This document shows positions 11,463 through 23,645 of a stretch of DNA of 64,000 bases, piece by piece. Numbering within the stretch: position 1 is the first letter of the stretch; every line of letters begins with the position of its first letter. The stretch spans positions 1 through 64,000 of the forward strand of contig JBBHKE010003452.1 of assembly GCA_037447655.1 (NCBI GenBank). Reading direction: 5' to 3'. The notes under the pieces were generated by a model. The model was not told the origin of the DNA. It made no database searches and was given only the letters and a program-made list of their open reading frames with translations. The position numbers and the translations under genes were made by a program. The stretch is from Zygnema cylindricum. Its lineage: Eukaryota; Streptophyta; Zygnematophyceae; Zygnematales; Zygnemataceae.

Positions 11463-11828
11463 TGTACAGTACAGTACTGTAGAAGAAACCATGAACTGCA
11501 AAGGCCATAAACATTACCAAGGCCATGGGCAACCATGAATGATGAAAATATCTCGATTACTAAACAAAGAAGATTATTTGCAAAAGCGCTATGGGTTTAA
11601 TCATGAGGTAGAAAGCATGATTGAAATGTAAAATTCTTTACGACCACTATTAAAGGTTAGAGTCGAAAATCCTTACGTACTACAAGCATATCAAACCCTA
11701 AACAACACTAAAAATCTGAAACCGAAAATCACAAAAACAAATACAAAACTATATCAACCCTAACACTACAGTACTCCAAACCCTAAAAACAGCAGAAAAA
11801 GTGCCTCCTCAGCTCACGGCTTAAGACT
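11463..11828. other. Upstream region of the B3/AP2 gene
   Basis: Starts with CTGTACAGTACAGTACTG next to the transposon end. No gene. It precedes the candidate first exon at 11829. Confidence 0.5.
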
Positions 11829-12452
11829 ATGCCACGCGAAAAAGGTCAGAACTACGAATATCATCTATATGCATCGGATGGCATGGTGGTAAGTCAGTAA
11901 TTCCACGACCGTCATTTTACAATGCTCTGTCCAATAAGGGCCGAATCTCTGGCAAGTTAAGGACAACCGCGATAAGTTTGTTGGACTTTACAAGTATGTT
12001 GTCAGAGTTTCCAAGCCAGCCTGGTCTAAAAGTCTCTGATGGTAGTGGACAAAATATGGATATCATTGCTTGTGTGGAAGGTTCCGGAGTTCCCCCCGCA
12101 ACAAAGGAACCGGAGAAATTGTTACAACAGCAATCTTGTGTTGCAATTTTGGACGAAACGGGGATGGTTGATCGAGACCAGTCACATGGCGAGGCAGGGG
12201 AGGAGGTGATTGGAACAAAGGTTTCTGTAAAGGAGAGCTTCATTTCTGACCAAACTAGTGAGCGATTGGGGATCAGGGGAAGAAGCCCTGAGGATGGTAC
12301 TTGTGCAAGGACTGACATAAAAAGGCTCCGAAGTTGCGAATTAGGAGGAGGAGGAGGAGGAGGAGGAGGCAATTATGGAGTTATAACCACTATCAATGCC
12401 CAAAGGTAGAGTCACATAGTCTAACTGGTGTGTTTTGATTCACTGGTATGTT

Positions 12453-12548
<96 letters not shown>

Positions 12549-15500
12549 ATCATTCCACAAAGAACCCCTGTATCATGCAGAGATCTGAGCGTGTATGTCC
12601 TCTTATAGACATGATAGTATGCTTTTCGTGTTTCTTTTTTTATATTTTCTTTGTCGTTTTGAGCAATGGGCTTGCAGGATGCACAGTATTTAGAATTGTT
12701 TTTTGTGTTTTTTGGAGCTGGCATGAAAAACATTTTTCACTATATAGTCAATTTTATTGAGTGGTTTCATTGTTGTGGTATGTAAAAGTTGAATGTTGAA
12801 AGCTGAAGCTTGCTGGCACGATTTTTGTCCTGCAACTGACGCATTTATATGATGCTAATGATGTTTTTTTAATGTTATATCATCCTGTTTGTAAGAGTGC
12901 AGAAAAACTGCCAACTTTACTTTACTTTACTTTACATGGATAACTGCCATTCTCAGCGTTCTGTCAGAAACTTTCTTCACATTGTGTGAAACAATGTTTC
13001 GACAGGATTTTATTCTAGCTTGAGAAGGAGTAGGGTTCATTTGTGCTCTTTGGGCTGAGAATAGACGAGAACAATTGTGCTGAATGTAAATGTTAAATTT
13101 CATTGAACAGTCTGAGGAGTGTTCACAAGATGTCAGGAGTTTTACGAGTTTGTCTCCGAAATTTTGCAGGTGTCGATCAGAAATTATCCCAATCAACCTG
13201 AGTGACTCGGAATCAACGCCTCCGAAAGATAATTCTCTGGTTTTGAGCGGTGAAGGTGGGCGTTCTGCGGAGGATCCGAAAGCTTCGGATAAATTATTTG
13301 TCTATGAACCCTATACCCTCCACATCCACTACAAAGGGTCGGAACTTCCACAATTAAAGTTGTTGAAATCCACTCGGACTCGCTGGCCATCCTGTGCTGC
13401 AAAAGCGGACGAATCTCCTCAAAGATTGTTCAGAGCTTTGGTTTGTGCCCACTTAACACACTTAAGCGTCTATTTGGGACCCATGTACTGGCTCATATTC
13501 CATCGAAGGTCCCCTCTGTTTCCCTTAACATACACAAAGTTCATGGAACATGGAACCTGAGAAGTAAGAAGTAGCCAATGGTAGCCACCTTGCCTCTATA
13601 TTTAAATGGATGAAAATGAAGGTGGGGACGAATAGTTTCAGCTTTGAATCTTGCACCATTTGTATTATGGTAACTTCTCTCTGTTTTGCTTTCTGAGTCC
13701 CGAAGAAAGTGTTGAAGTACCGGCAAATTGCCATGCAGAGAAAGAGAAATGATGGTCAGCTGAAGGCATATGTGAAATAAGACAACCCAAAGGGCAGCTT
13801 TACGTATGTGAAAATCTGCTGTCTAATATTTGAACGATGCTGTCCAATTGCAAACCTGTAGCAGCTGGTATGTTTTTTGCAAGAACTTAACTACTGGAAA
13901 GGCACCCAGTCAGGAAATATCACATGTCAAACCTGTTTGCACATGGTATCCAGTGATTTTTGTTTGGTTGTTTAATGTTTACCTGGACTGCTTGAAGCAA
14001 CAATTTTAAACCGTTAAGTTACCATTGTGGTGGACATTTGCGAGACTATTGCTTACCTTAGTGGTATTCAAAAGTAAGTGGTTTCACTGAAGCTTGCATT
14101 ATGTAGAAAAGTGAAGAGTGTGGACGTCTACGAGGGACATTTTGAGCTGCTTTGTGTTTTTAGTCTGCACGTGTATAGAAATTACAGCAGCATAAAAGTT
14201 AAATTGCATAATCCTGAGTTTCTTAAGCATAAGCAGTCAGTTTTGTATTTCAGTGTGTATTCCAAAATAGAAGCTGTTTTTCACTATAGATCACTACGTA
14301 AAAGTTGTGTTGTAGTACATGGGGTCAACCTTCACAGTATTCTTATGGCCTTCTACAACCAATTAGTGTTTTCTGTTCTCATGTGACGCAGGATTTGCCA
14401 GTGCCTTATATGCAAGACTTCCTTTTGGGACCAGGTGGAAAGTTAACGGTAGAGGATGCAGAAGGCCGGAAATGGGAAATGTCATGGGAGATGGTCACTA
14501 AACCATTTTTTACTATGCGACTTCGTCGGGGTTGGCTCGAATTTGCCCAGAAAAATGGGATCGTCGCAGGCAGTTATGTATTAGTCGAATGTATTTCAAG
14601 CGAACATTTTCGTATGAGATTAGTTGAGCACCAGCAACTGCCGGATACAAGAGTCGTATTGGTTTGTAGTTCCTCACCTTTCACCCGGTTCAATTATTGC
14701 CGCAAGTGGTTTTGATTCAGTGGCATGAAGAATGGAAAAGGCATTACAAGTTTTCCTTTTAAGCAAAGGTCACCACAATAAAAAACATAAACGTGATAAG
14801 AAAATATATCTGGTGACAAATTCCACTTGCTTTGTTCAATTAATGAAAAATTAAGCTCTTGTTTGTTCTTCTAGATCAATATTGTACAATTCCGGCTTTT
14901 AATATAGAACATGAATGAACGTCGAATGCACCTAACTTGGGAGAACTTTCCTAACAGTATTATGGATTATCATTTTTAGCACAGTCAACAGCTTGCTGAC
15001 ACCCACAGTAAATAGTGGTGAATTGTATATGACGCCTGTATGGTGACCAAATTGACTTACTTTCAAACTGCTCCACATAAAAATTTGGTTAAATTTTGAA
15101 CTTCCAGTCACTCTCTCCACTCGTCTAATTGTTACAGGCTACAAACCTGGGTGTGGAAGGGCTGAACTTTGGAACTTAAATTAATTTGATTTTGTATCAT
15201 GGGTGGATACAGGGACGGGGAGCTTTTAATAATGTTCCCAAGGAGCACCGCCTTGCTTTGATTAAGGCAGAAGATAAGAAAAACCAGAAAGTTCAGGAGG
15301 GAAGCAAAGGAGTTGGTCAAAAAAGAAAACAGGAAGTTGAAGTGGCTATTGTGGATGGAAGTGTGAAGAGAAAAAGAGGTAGGCCACGTACGAGGGACAG
15401 AATCAATGGAATTCCCTCCATACCAAAAACCCCAGGTAGCACAAGTATTGTGAAGAAAAGAGGTAAGAATATGGAAGAAACCCATTCAATACAAGTTGTT

Positions 15501-18500
15501 TCTTTTGACACTTTAGAGAAACCTGCTGATGTCATAACTTTGTCAATACAGAGTCAAGGGTTGGGTTTAGATTCAAGAACTGGAAAGTCTGTTACAGAAA
15601 ATGTTGGGTATTTCAGTGAGGCCGGAACTAAGGTTGACTGTAAGGCTTCGTCAAGTACAGCCCTTACTGGAAACGGTTGTCCAAATACAAATTCAACTAT
15701 TCTTAGAAAGGAAGGTGACAGTGAACAAGAACAAACAACAATGACGGAAATGCAAGACAAAGATTCAGATTCTCAAGAATCTCTTGTTTTTCCATGCAAG
15801 TCTAAAAAAGGATGCTCACAACTTTGTATGACCGGGTTCGACTTCTGCATTCTTCATATTTTAGAGGATCCTCAAGCTCCATACTCTTCTTGTAAATACG
15901 GAGATTACGATGTGAATGCTGCCAGAAGTGGACAAATACCGCCCAAAATCTCCAAGTGTCCAATGCCGGTTTATAAGCACAACTCCGATTCCAGGTTGGT
16001 TTTTCATAATATTTTTCCAATTTGTTCATGTCCCCGCATGAATGTTGAACGATTGTTGCCATTAAGGTTTTGTATATGTTACTAGTATTCATGGTAGTTA
16101 GCATCCTCGCTAGATGTTGATCTTGCTTGTTGAGCAAATTTGCGTGCGGCTAAACGCGATATGGATTATACCAATTTGTAGTGTTCTGAAATGCTTGGGT
16201 TTATTATTGTTTTACTAGTGATATATAACGAGCAAGTTCACGATCAAGTAGTGGATACCATTATGTTGAATTATGGATGTGATAGAATGCTCAATGATTT
16301 CATACATGTGGTGGTACATGTTTTGTGCTTGGATGTTTCATGTCAGGCGTGAGATCTTCACTGCCGCGAGTGTTTCCAATGAAACGAGGATTATGTAAAC
16401 ATAAAATTTGACAAAATTTCACGTCATGTAGGGTCAACGTCACGAAATCTTAGTTTTACACGTGTCTTTAAGGTTACTTGTCAGTACTTTTCACCTCAAA
16501 CATACCTCATAACGAACATCGAAAAATCTTCTTTGATACACAAATTAGCTTTTACTGATAAACAGTGGGCGCGATGTGTCACAAGAACTGGTAGTTCCAT
16601 TGGACATGTTTCAAACTCACATAGTAGTTGATGTTGCACATGGAAGATGAGAAATCCAGATTTTCTTGGCTACTGTGGATATTTCCGCCAGATGTTCTAT
16701 ATGTAGGTGTGTTAATATGACCACTATTAAAATTTTTAGTTAAGAAGTTTCTCGTTTTATTTCAGCTGGCACTGAAACATATGACATACAAAACAAAGCT
16801 GGGTCAAAGTGTACCACAAAAAGGACATGCGTATAACATGTATATTTCGTACATAATGGATGAAGCTATATTTTTTGTCATGTATTTCAAAGTATACTTT
16901 TTTCTTTCCTTTTCCACCTATAGCTTTATAGATGGAACTCCATGCGTTGTCGCTGTATGCTTCACAATGTGCGTCACTAGCATAACAAATTTTAAAATTA
17001 GCTATAGAATATAGAGTATAAAACAGTATAGTAGTAAAACGTTTTTGAACAGTCGCACTTTCTCATTTTCGAATATAGATATGTAGGATATAGGAGACCA
17101 AGGACACACACTCTGGCCATTATATCATTTTAACAAAACCTTCAGTTCTGCACATATTCGTACTTATTGATGGTATCGCAACGTGTGTCATGTCAAAAAG
17201 TTGAGACCTTTAAAACTGGTGTAATTTCCCAATTTTGTTTGCCAATTTTTTGTCCTCCAGAAAGCTCAATTACTGTCAAAGCCCACTAACGCCCAACTTT
17301 TTGTTTCTGTTTTATGCAGTTTTTGTCTTCTCCATCGTCCCGGGACTTCTACCGCTTCCATAAAAAAGTATAGAAAAGTTTTATTTGGCAATGATTTTTC
17401 TCGGGTAGTAGCGGCCGCAACTTTGGCTCATGAAGTTATTCAACCACTTTGGGCCATTCCTCCTCAACAGTCTTCTCAAGCAGACCAACAAACCATAGAC
17501 TCTCAAACATTTACATCAGTAAACCCTATTGAAGGTCTATCAAGCGGCCATGAATTGCACCCTTCTAAGAAAAACTCATCCCTGTCTGACTCAAAAAATA
17601 CCCAGGTTTTCACTGGACCAGAGTGTGGGATCTCCCCTTTGAATGAGACAACAAGAGAGCTTAGTAGTAACCCACAACCTCCAAATCTAGTTAGCCCATC
17701 TGTTTTAAGATCCCCAGAAAAAAATTCAAGGTCCCCTTTAGATATAGAGACAGGTATCCAATTACAGTCCGTTAGTAAGGATGGTATTCTTCATACAACT
17801 GAGGCTAAAAACATCGCTGGAGAAGAGATAAGAGAGGATCAATGTTTACTACTAGGTAATCAAGAGGTGGGAGAAAATGTGAGAAAAGAAAACGATGTTC
17901 TTGTCAACAAGCCGAAAGAGATACGCCATATTCCGTCTGGAGATTTTCATACAGATTCTTTGGGAGATTCACAAAGAAACAAAGATTTACCAAGAAACAA
18001 TGTGAAGGCTGTAGGCCTCTTTCCTCTGATGATGAATGACAGAAAGTTTCAACGACAAGGACTGGTCAAAAAAATACAAGAATCAGTTCCTGAATCTAGG
18101 CTTTCGATGACGGGAAAGGAAATGACAGATAGGGGAAATATTGTCCAACAAGCGTACATAAGTCCAACAGCAAATCTGGGAGGAAATCTAAATACCGTCT
18201 ATAAAGACCATGGTTTTACAGAAGCTATAGAGAAAAATACGACTACTAGTGGAAATCCCATAACTCTTAAACCTAAAATTGTGTCCCATTCAATGAATTC
18301 CTCTTTCCCAGCTTTAACACCGAAATCAGTTCAACACCCAACAGCTGGTCCTCTCACGTACATTGGTGTGAGAAGCACAGAATCGGGAGAATTTGTCGCA
18401 GAGATTCCATGTAGCGAATCAGGATGGAAAGTTCAATTGGGGATTTTCTCAAATGCTGAGGAAGCGGCACAGACTTACGATCGTGTGGCTCGAGAGAGAT

Positions 18501-20551
18501 GGGGAGCTCATACTATGACGAATTTTTTTGCTCCAGAGAAGGTGACTAGAGGGAGAAGACTGAGGAAATTGATGAGGGCATCTCATGATTATCAAAGCTC
18601 GTGGAATTCGGATTTATTTGTGGGAGGACATTTCCGTAGGAAGAGCTTGCCAATGTTGGAGAATGTCCAAAAACGAAATGAATCGGAAGGAAAAACGACA
18701 ACTATAGAGATTGGAGAGAAGGGCGGAAAGGGAGAGAAGGGAGGAAAGGGAGAGAAAGCGTCTCTCTCGCATGAAATTGCGGCTGGTTATTCGTTGTTGC
18801 AACTCGCAGGTTTAACTGATAATGGGACTGAGGGGCCTCATCAAAATGATTCCTTTATGAAAACGATAACTGAGGAGAGGTCAACAGAAAAGAACAAAAA
18901 AAGGAAATCAAAAAGGGGTCGTGAACCGATACTTCCTGGAGCGGAAAGTGGGGAGGAGTCTCTCGTTAATACTCAAAGCATCACCACTTTATCTGGAAAT
19001 CAAGACAGACAAGAAGACGAGAATGGGAATTCTCTAGTACTTGCTATTACAGAAAATGGAGAAGGCAATTTAAACAAAGCGGGAGTCTCTCACCGATCTT
19101 CAAAATCGTCGAACAAACAAAAGAGTATTACGAAATTGTCAGAACAAAACATTACTCCAGTGCAAATAGGAGAGGCAAACGGTGATCCTCCTCCGCGAAG
19201 AAAAGGTCAAAGATTCTCTCAACGTCGTCAAGAAGAACCACAGTATTTAGGTGTTGCTTTGAGATTGATGAATGGACGGTATCAGGCTTCTCCATAATGC
19301 TTTTACTAATAAACTTGATCACATCGGCTATTTTGACACCCCTCTGGAAGCTGCTTTAGCCTATGACGTGGCGGCTTCAAAACTGTACGGAACTGAGGCA
19401 AAACTGATCATTTTCCGGCGGATTCCCAGCCGGATTCAACGGGAAAAGTCATAGAAGAACCATCGGAAAGGAGCGAAAAAAGTATAGGAGGAGAGGGAGA
19501 AGCAAGAGGAGGGAGAGGAGGAGAGGGAGAAGCAAGAGGAGGGAGAGGAGGAGGAGGAGGAGGAGGAGGAGGAGGAGGAGGAGGAGGAGGAGGAGGAGGG
19601 GGAGGGGGAGAAGGGGAAGGGGAGAAGGCTAAATTTTCAAAGAAGTCACACAAGGGGACAGCCAAATTGATAGACGGGAACCTGGAGAATGTTGAAGGGA
19701 GAATAGGAGGAGGAGGAGAGGGAGGAGGGGGAGGAGGGGGAGGAGGGGGAGAAAGGCGAGGAGGAGAGAAGGTGAAATCCTCAAAGAGGTCACATCACGG
19801 TACGGCTAAACTGATAAATAGGACCTTGGAGAATGTGGAAGGGAGAACAGGAGTCGTCGTCGGGGGTGGAGGAGGGGGAGGAGGAGGGGAAGGAGGATTT
19901 GGAGGAGGGGAAGGAGGAGGGGAAGGAGGAGTGGGAGGAGGAGGGGGAGGAAGGGGAGGGGGAAGTGAGGTCAAATCCTCAAAAAAGTCACACCAGGTGA
20001 TAGCCAAAGTGGTAGATGGGACCTCGGAGAATGTTGAAGAGAGAATTGAAGGGAGAATTGTAGGGAGACGAGAACTGAAGAGAAAGAGAAAAAGTACAAT
20101 TGAAGTTGTTATTGGTGAGAAACTGGAATTGGGTAAAACTGGAAATAGCGTTGATAATGAAAAGGTCGATAATATTAATAATATCGTGAGAATCGAGGTG
20201 TCCCCGAAAACTGTCGAGAGAGAGGAGAAGGAAGAGGAGAAGGGAGAGGAGAAGGGAGAGGAGAAGATACGGACTTACAAGAAAGGGAAAAAGAGATACC
20301 ACAAAAAGGGAAAAACTGGGGAAGGTAGTACTCAAGATTTGAGCCCATCGAAAAACAAGGAAGGAACAGTCCAAAAGATGTCATCTCCAAAAGTGACGAA
20401 GGAGGAGAAGGTGAGAGTGGTGAATGTCGATTTAGGGGAGAAGGGAAGAAAAAAGAGACGGGATTTAGAAAAAGAACCGAGGAATGTCGTCCGGAAAGAG
20501 GAAAAGACTCAGAGGGAAGGGATTGGGACTAATAATGGTTCGGTTAAGTAG
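11829..20551 (+). CDS. B3 / AT-hook / C3Hc3H zinc / double-AP2 nuclear factor
   Basis: A large nuclear-protein gene. Exons: optional short exon 11829-11888 (ATG, donor GTAAGT; junction unproven), 11996-12405 (safer ATG at 11996), 13170-13440, 14392-14661, 15213-15994 and 17320 to 19297 or 20551. All later junctions agree in phase. Counting from 11996: residues about 222-307 form a B3 DNA-binding domain (RLFRAL, then PYMQDFLLGPGGKL, GWLEFAQKNGIVAGSYVL). Residues about 368-380 carry an AT-hook (KRKRGRPRTRD). Residues about 512-585 match the C3Hc3H zinc domain of KANSL2/INO80D proteins (CSQLCMTGFDFCILHILED, APYSSC, KCPMPVYK, FCLLH). AP2 domain 1 is at about 924-985 (TYIGVRSTESGEFVAEIP, WKVQLGIFSNAEEAAQTYD). 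AP2 domain 2 starts at about 1219 (YLGVALRLMNGRYQAS, then LDHIGYFDTPLEAALAYD), but a one-base shift puts a stop at 19295-19297 and a two-base shift near 19405 restores the frame. Without correction the protein is about 1,236 residues; with net +3 bases it would be about 1,654, with a Gly/Lys-rich tail. Likely a chromatin-linked transcription regulator (inference). Confidence 0.8.
12463..12547. repeat. (AT)n microsatellite in intron
   Basis: About 85 bp of nearly pure AT dinucleotides shortly after the first firm donor site (12406) of the B3/AP2 gene. Its translation into Tyr-Ile runs is meaningless. Confidence 0.95.
19470..19980 (+). repeat. GGA-repeat coding tail of the B3/AP2 gene
   Basis: Three (GGA/GGG)n blocks (about 19480-19625, 19705-19765 and 19860-19970) alternate with a conserved 25-30 residue segment: FSKKSHKGTAKLID..LENVEGR, SSKRSHHGTAKLIN..LENVEGR and SSKKSHQVIAKVVD..SENVEER. 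The non-repeat segments are alike at protein level in one frame only. This argues that the tail is, or recently was, translated rather than being plain satellite DNA. Confidence 0.75.
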
Positions 20552-22975
20552 GAAAAGTAAGAGAGGGAGGGAGGGAGGGAGAGAGGGAGAGCGATAGAGG
20601 TTTGGGTATAATCTTCAAATTTTCCGTTTTTCTATAGAGGAATACGGACAATATTATGTAGGGAAAAATGGGGAAGCTCTCAATTCTTAGCAATGAGATA
20701 GAAAGAAAAAGAAAAAAGAAAAAAAAACAAAAAAAAAAACACAGAAAGTCACGCATTTTATGAGGTATAGAAAGAAATCAAGGTTTATTGTTGAAGAATA
20801 GGTGAATAAAATAATCCGGTTTGAAAAAGGCGTAGAAAATTTGAAAACCTTAAACCAGTCAGCTACACAATATCCATAAAATGGCTTTATGGCTTTTGTC
20901 TTTTTTTTCTTCTCAGTTTTTTTTTTTTTTTTTTTGGAATTAGTGTTCATAAAAATAAGCAAATAGGATTTTTTTTTGCCTATCGCAAACCCCGTTGTGA
21001 TTGGAAGTTGGAGTTTTTTGCGGAGTATCGTTTCGAAATACAGGTGTTTGTTTGAGAAAATCGGAGATTATATGGTTTTCATTTTTTGTAACATTATCTT
21101 TTGTATTTTCATTTTATAGCATATTCAAAGTATTTATAATTGTTGATGGTCATTTTAATACATCTTTTCCACCCTTTGTCGAATACATTCCTCCCTTCTC
21201 TTTTTCCAGGTGGTTTTACCATATTCTAATATTATTAGGAGACGGAAACGAAACAAAAAACGTAAATCTAACGGAAATGGAAACAAAAATGGAAATGGAA
21301 AAATAGGCACCAAGCTCAAAAGCAGAAAACATGTGAAACAGTGAAAAATAGGATTATGGCAAGAGAATACGTTTAAAACTACCACCAAGCTCAAGAGCAG
21401 AAAACATGTGAAACAGTGAAAAAGAGAATTATGGCAAGAGAATAAGTTTAAAACTAAGGACCAAAACACAAAGTTCTAACACCGGTGGATCAAAGCACCG
21501 AACTTGTCTGTTCCATAGTCACTGCAATCTTAAGTATGTTATTAATTGGAAAATAATGTCATCCACTCGAGCGCTCCCATATATTTGGCCAGCATGTCAA
21601 ATACTCGACAATTCTTTTAGGGTTTGGTTTAAGGCTGGAAATTCCTAAAATTTTGGCTCAGGAAGCTTCTGAGAATTTGCCACCAGATGAAACTTCATCC
21701 AGCGCTGGCAAATACTATCTAGCTCATCGAACAGTGTCTCTGGGTACTTTCAGTTCAAAATGTAACGATGCAGTCATCGGGTGCACATCTCGATCCACGA
21801 GCTTTTACCTCCACTCTTTTCGCTCTTTCTTCTTTACACTTTACCCTTTTTTCAATCCCTTTTGTTTTTCACCTTTAGTATCCGGTTTTCGATCCCTCCT
21901 GTTGTGAAGACGATTAAGCTGTTGAAGAATAGTTGTGGTTAGCTCAAATTGTACCGAGTCAAAAAATTTAGTTCCTAAAGTAATGAACGAGTACTTTGAT
22001 AGTTGAAAAAAATAACAGTTCTTGTGATTTGTTCTTTTATGTTTTTTGTGTTTTTTGCATTTAGGTTTTTGACATGTAATGGAATATGCGTTCATGACTT
22101 CTTTGTCCTGTAGTGCTAACAGTTTATTCATTGCACCTCCTTTGTGGAAGACCGAAGATTCACACAAAGATGTCACATATCGTAAGTAACACCACAGTGA
22201 ATTTGTCACAGGTTCCCTCTCCTCTCTCCTCTCTTCTCTCCTCTCTTCCTTCTCTCGTACTGGTTACATATACAGACAAATATTTCCAAAAAATCCCAGC
22301 AAGTTACCAAGAAAAACAAATAAACACCAACGAAATGATATTTAAAGTCAAGTCCCTCAATTGCAGCACAGTTTACCATCCAAAGGCTTCCACTTATGAC
22401 CTTAACATTTCTTTTAACGCCATTATGCATCCTCTTTACACTTTCCCATCTTCCTTTCAATCTCAGAAAGACAAACAGACTTTAACTGCCACAGTAACCT
22501 CGTAGATTGGTTCAAATGTTGAACTGAGATCAAATATTGATCAACAATCCTCCTCATAAGTATATGTTTCAGAAGAGAAAATTGACTTCGAACAGAAAAC
22601 TATCTACTGTTTAAGCCTTTCACATTCTACCTCCCAATTTTGTCTCCCAATTTTGTCCTTAACTGCCCCAGTAGTCAATAGTTACCATACCATATCGCAA
22701 ATGAAATATCGGAGGGAATTAGGTCTTAAGAACTCCCATTGGTCTCGTTCAGGCAGGCACACTTATTAGTGTGTAATTGTATCCTTTACACACTAAAAAG
22801 TCAAAAAGTTTGCAGATTAAATTTGAGATTAAAGACCTGTCTCTCTGAAAATTCACCTGTTGAAAAAAACAAGGAAAAAAGTGCAATAACCTCCATAATT
22901 CATATCATATTATGATTGCCATCAGTGGTATATATACTGGTAGAAAACTCCAGTACTGGCCCTGAAAACTTAGTA
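20552..22975. other. Intergenic, tandem duplication at 21307-21455
   Basis: No supportable gene. Just past the B3/AP2 reading frame there are GGGA repeats (20560-20595), A- and T-runs and AATAAA-like motifs (near 20803) that could serve as its 3' end. A 74-bp unit (CACCAAGCTCAAAAGCAGAA, then ACATGTGAAACAGTGAAAAA) is duplicated in tandem at about 21307-21380 and 21381-21455. Small open frames around 21.6-22.5 kb have no recognisable features. Confidence 0.6.
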
Positions 22976-23190
22976 GGATTTCTCCACGATTGTAACATTT
23001 TCATTTTCTCCCAATGGCCCTAAAACAGCTCTGCCAAACGTAGAGAAAGCTATCCTACCGGGACTTCTCCACCTTCGAAACATTTTCATCTTCTTCCATG
23101 GCTCTAAAACTCCGAAGGCCCTCACAGAAGCTTTCCTACCGGGACTTCTTCACAGTCGAAACCTTTTCATTTTCTCGCATGCGGTCATCT
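22976..23190. repeat. Three degenerate ~75-bp tandem copies at the 3' end of the mL40-like gene
   Basis: The phrases CCTACCGGGACTTCT and GAAACATTTTCATCTTCT/TTTTCATTTTCTC recur three times (near 22990, 23060 and 23140), with ATGGCTCTAAAACTCC-like spacers. The innermost copy overlaps the last codons and the stop of the minus-strand gene at 23136, so the repeat arose from the coding end and its 3' UTR. Confidence 0.75.
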
Positions 23191-23645
23191 ATGAAGTCTG
23201 GCCTTGGAGGCGAAAATGATGCGGCAATTCTTGAAGCTGGAAATGGCGTAAAGTCAGGCACTTTTGCGGCGTCCCTTAGCTTTCCCGCTGGCAGTGCTTC
23301 TATGGCGGCCAGTTTCAGTTTTAGCCTCGTGGATTCACCGGATCGCATCATCCGATGTTCCATCATCTTGAGCCGAGAATACTCCTTTGCCCGAGCCTGA
23401 TCCGCCATGGCTTCCTCAAGAGTACGTTCCACAGTCTTCACATTTGCTGGTTTCAAGGCCATGTCCACAATTTTGGCTGCCTTATCTCTCTCATCACTCC
23501 CTGGCTTTCTCTTCCCCTTAACATCTTTCCCTTCAGAGCCTTTTTTTCCTGATCCGCCTTTTTTGGCCGCCACAGAAGCTGCACTGGCAAGACCGGAAAC
23601 TTGTATTTGTGGGACCATGGAGGTCCAAATATCCATGGTTGTCAT
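23136..23645 (-). CDS. Probable mitochondrial large-subunit ribosomal protein, mL40-like
   Basis: A single open exon on the minus strand encodes 169 residues (ATG at 23645-23643, stop TAG at 23138-23136). A Gly/Lys-rich segment (KKGGSGKKGSEGKDVKGK) precedes a charged helical core (ERTLEEAMADQARAKEYSRL, MMEHRMM) and the block LKLAAIEALPAGKLRDAA, followed by KVPDFTPFPASR. From memory, this order resembles the plant mL40 (MRP-L28 family) proteins of the mitochondrial ribosome; no alignment was possible. Further 5' coding exons are not excluded, as the start is only weakly presequence-like. The stop codon lies inside a locally tandem-duplicated segment, so the extreme C-terminus may be lineage-specific. 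Confidence 0.5.
   Translation of the reverse strand: MTTMDIWTSMVPQIQVSGLASAASVAAKKGGSGKKGSEGKDVKGKRKPGSDERDKAAKIVDMALKPANVKTVERTLEEAMADQARAKEYSRLKMMEHRMMRSGESTRLKLKLAAIEALPAGKLRDAAKVPDFTPFPASRIAASFSPPRPDFIDDRMRENEKVSTVKKSR

Noticed and set aside
19408-20007. Minus-strand poly-proline frames
   Set aside because: Antisense of the GGA repeats in the tail of the B3/AP2 gene.
21653-22505. Two small frames starting MAQEASENLPPDE and MLTVYSLHLLCGR
   Set aside because: No splice partners, no recognisable motif and no repeat of the frames elsewhere. Too weak to call genes.
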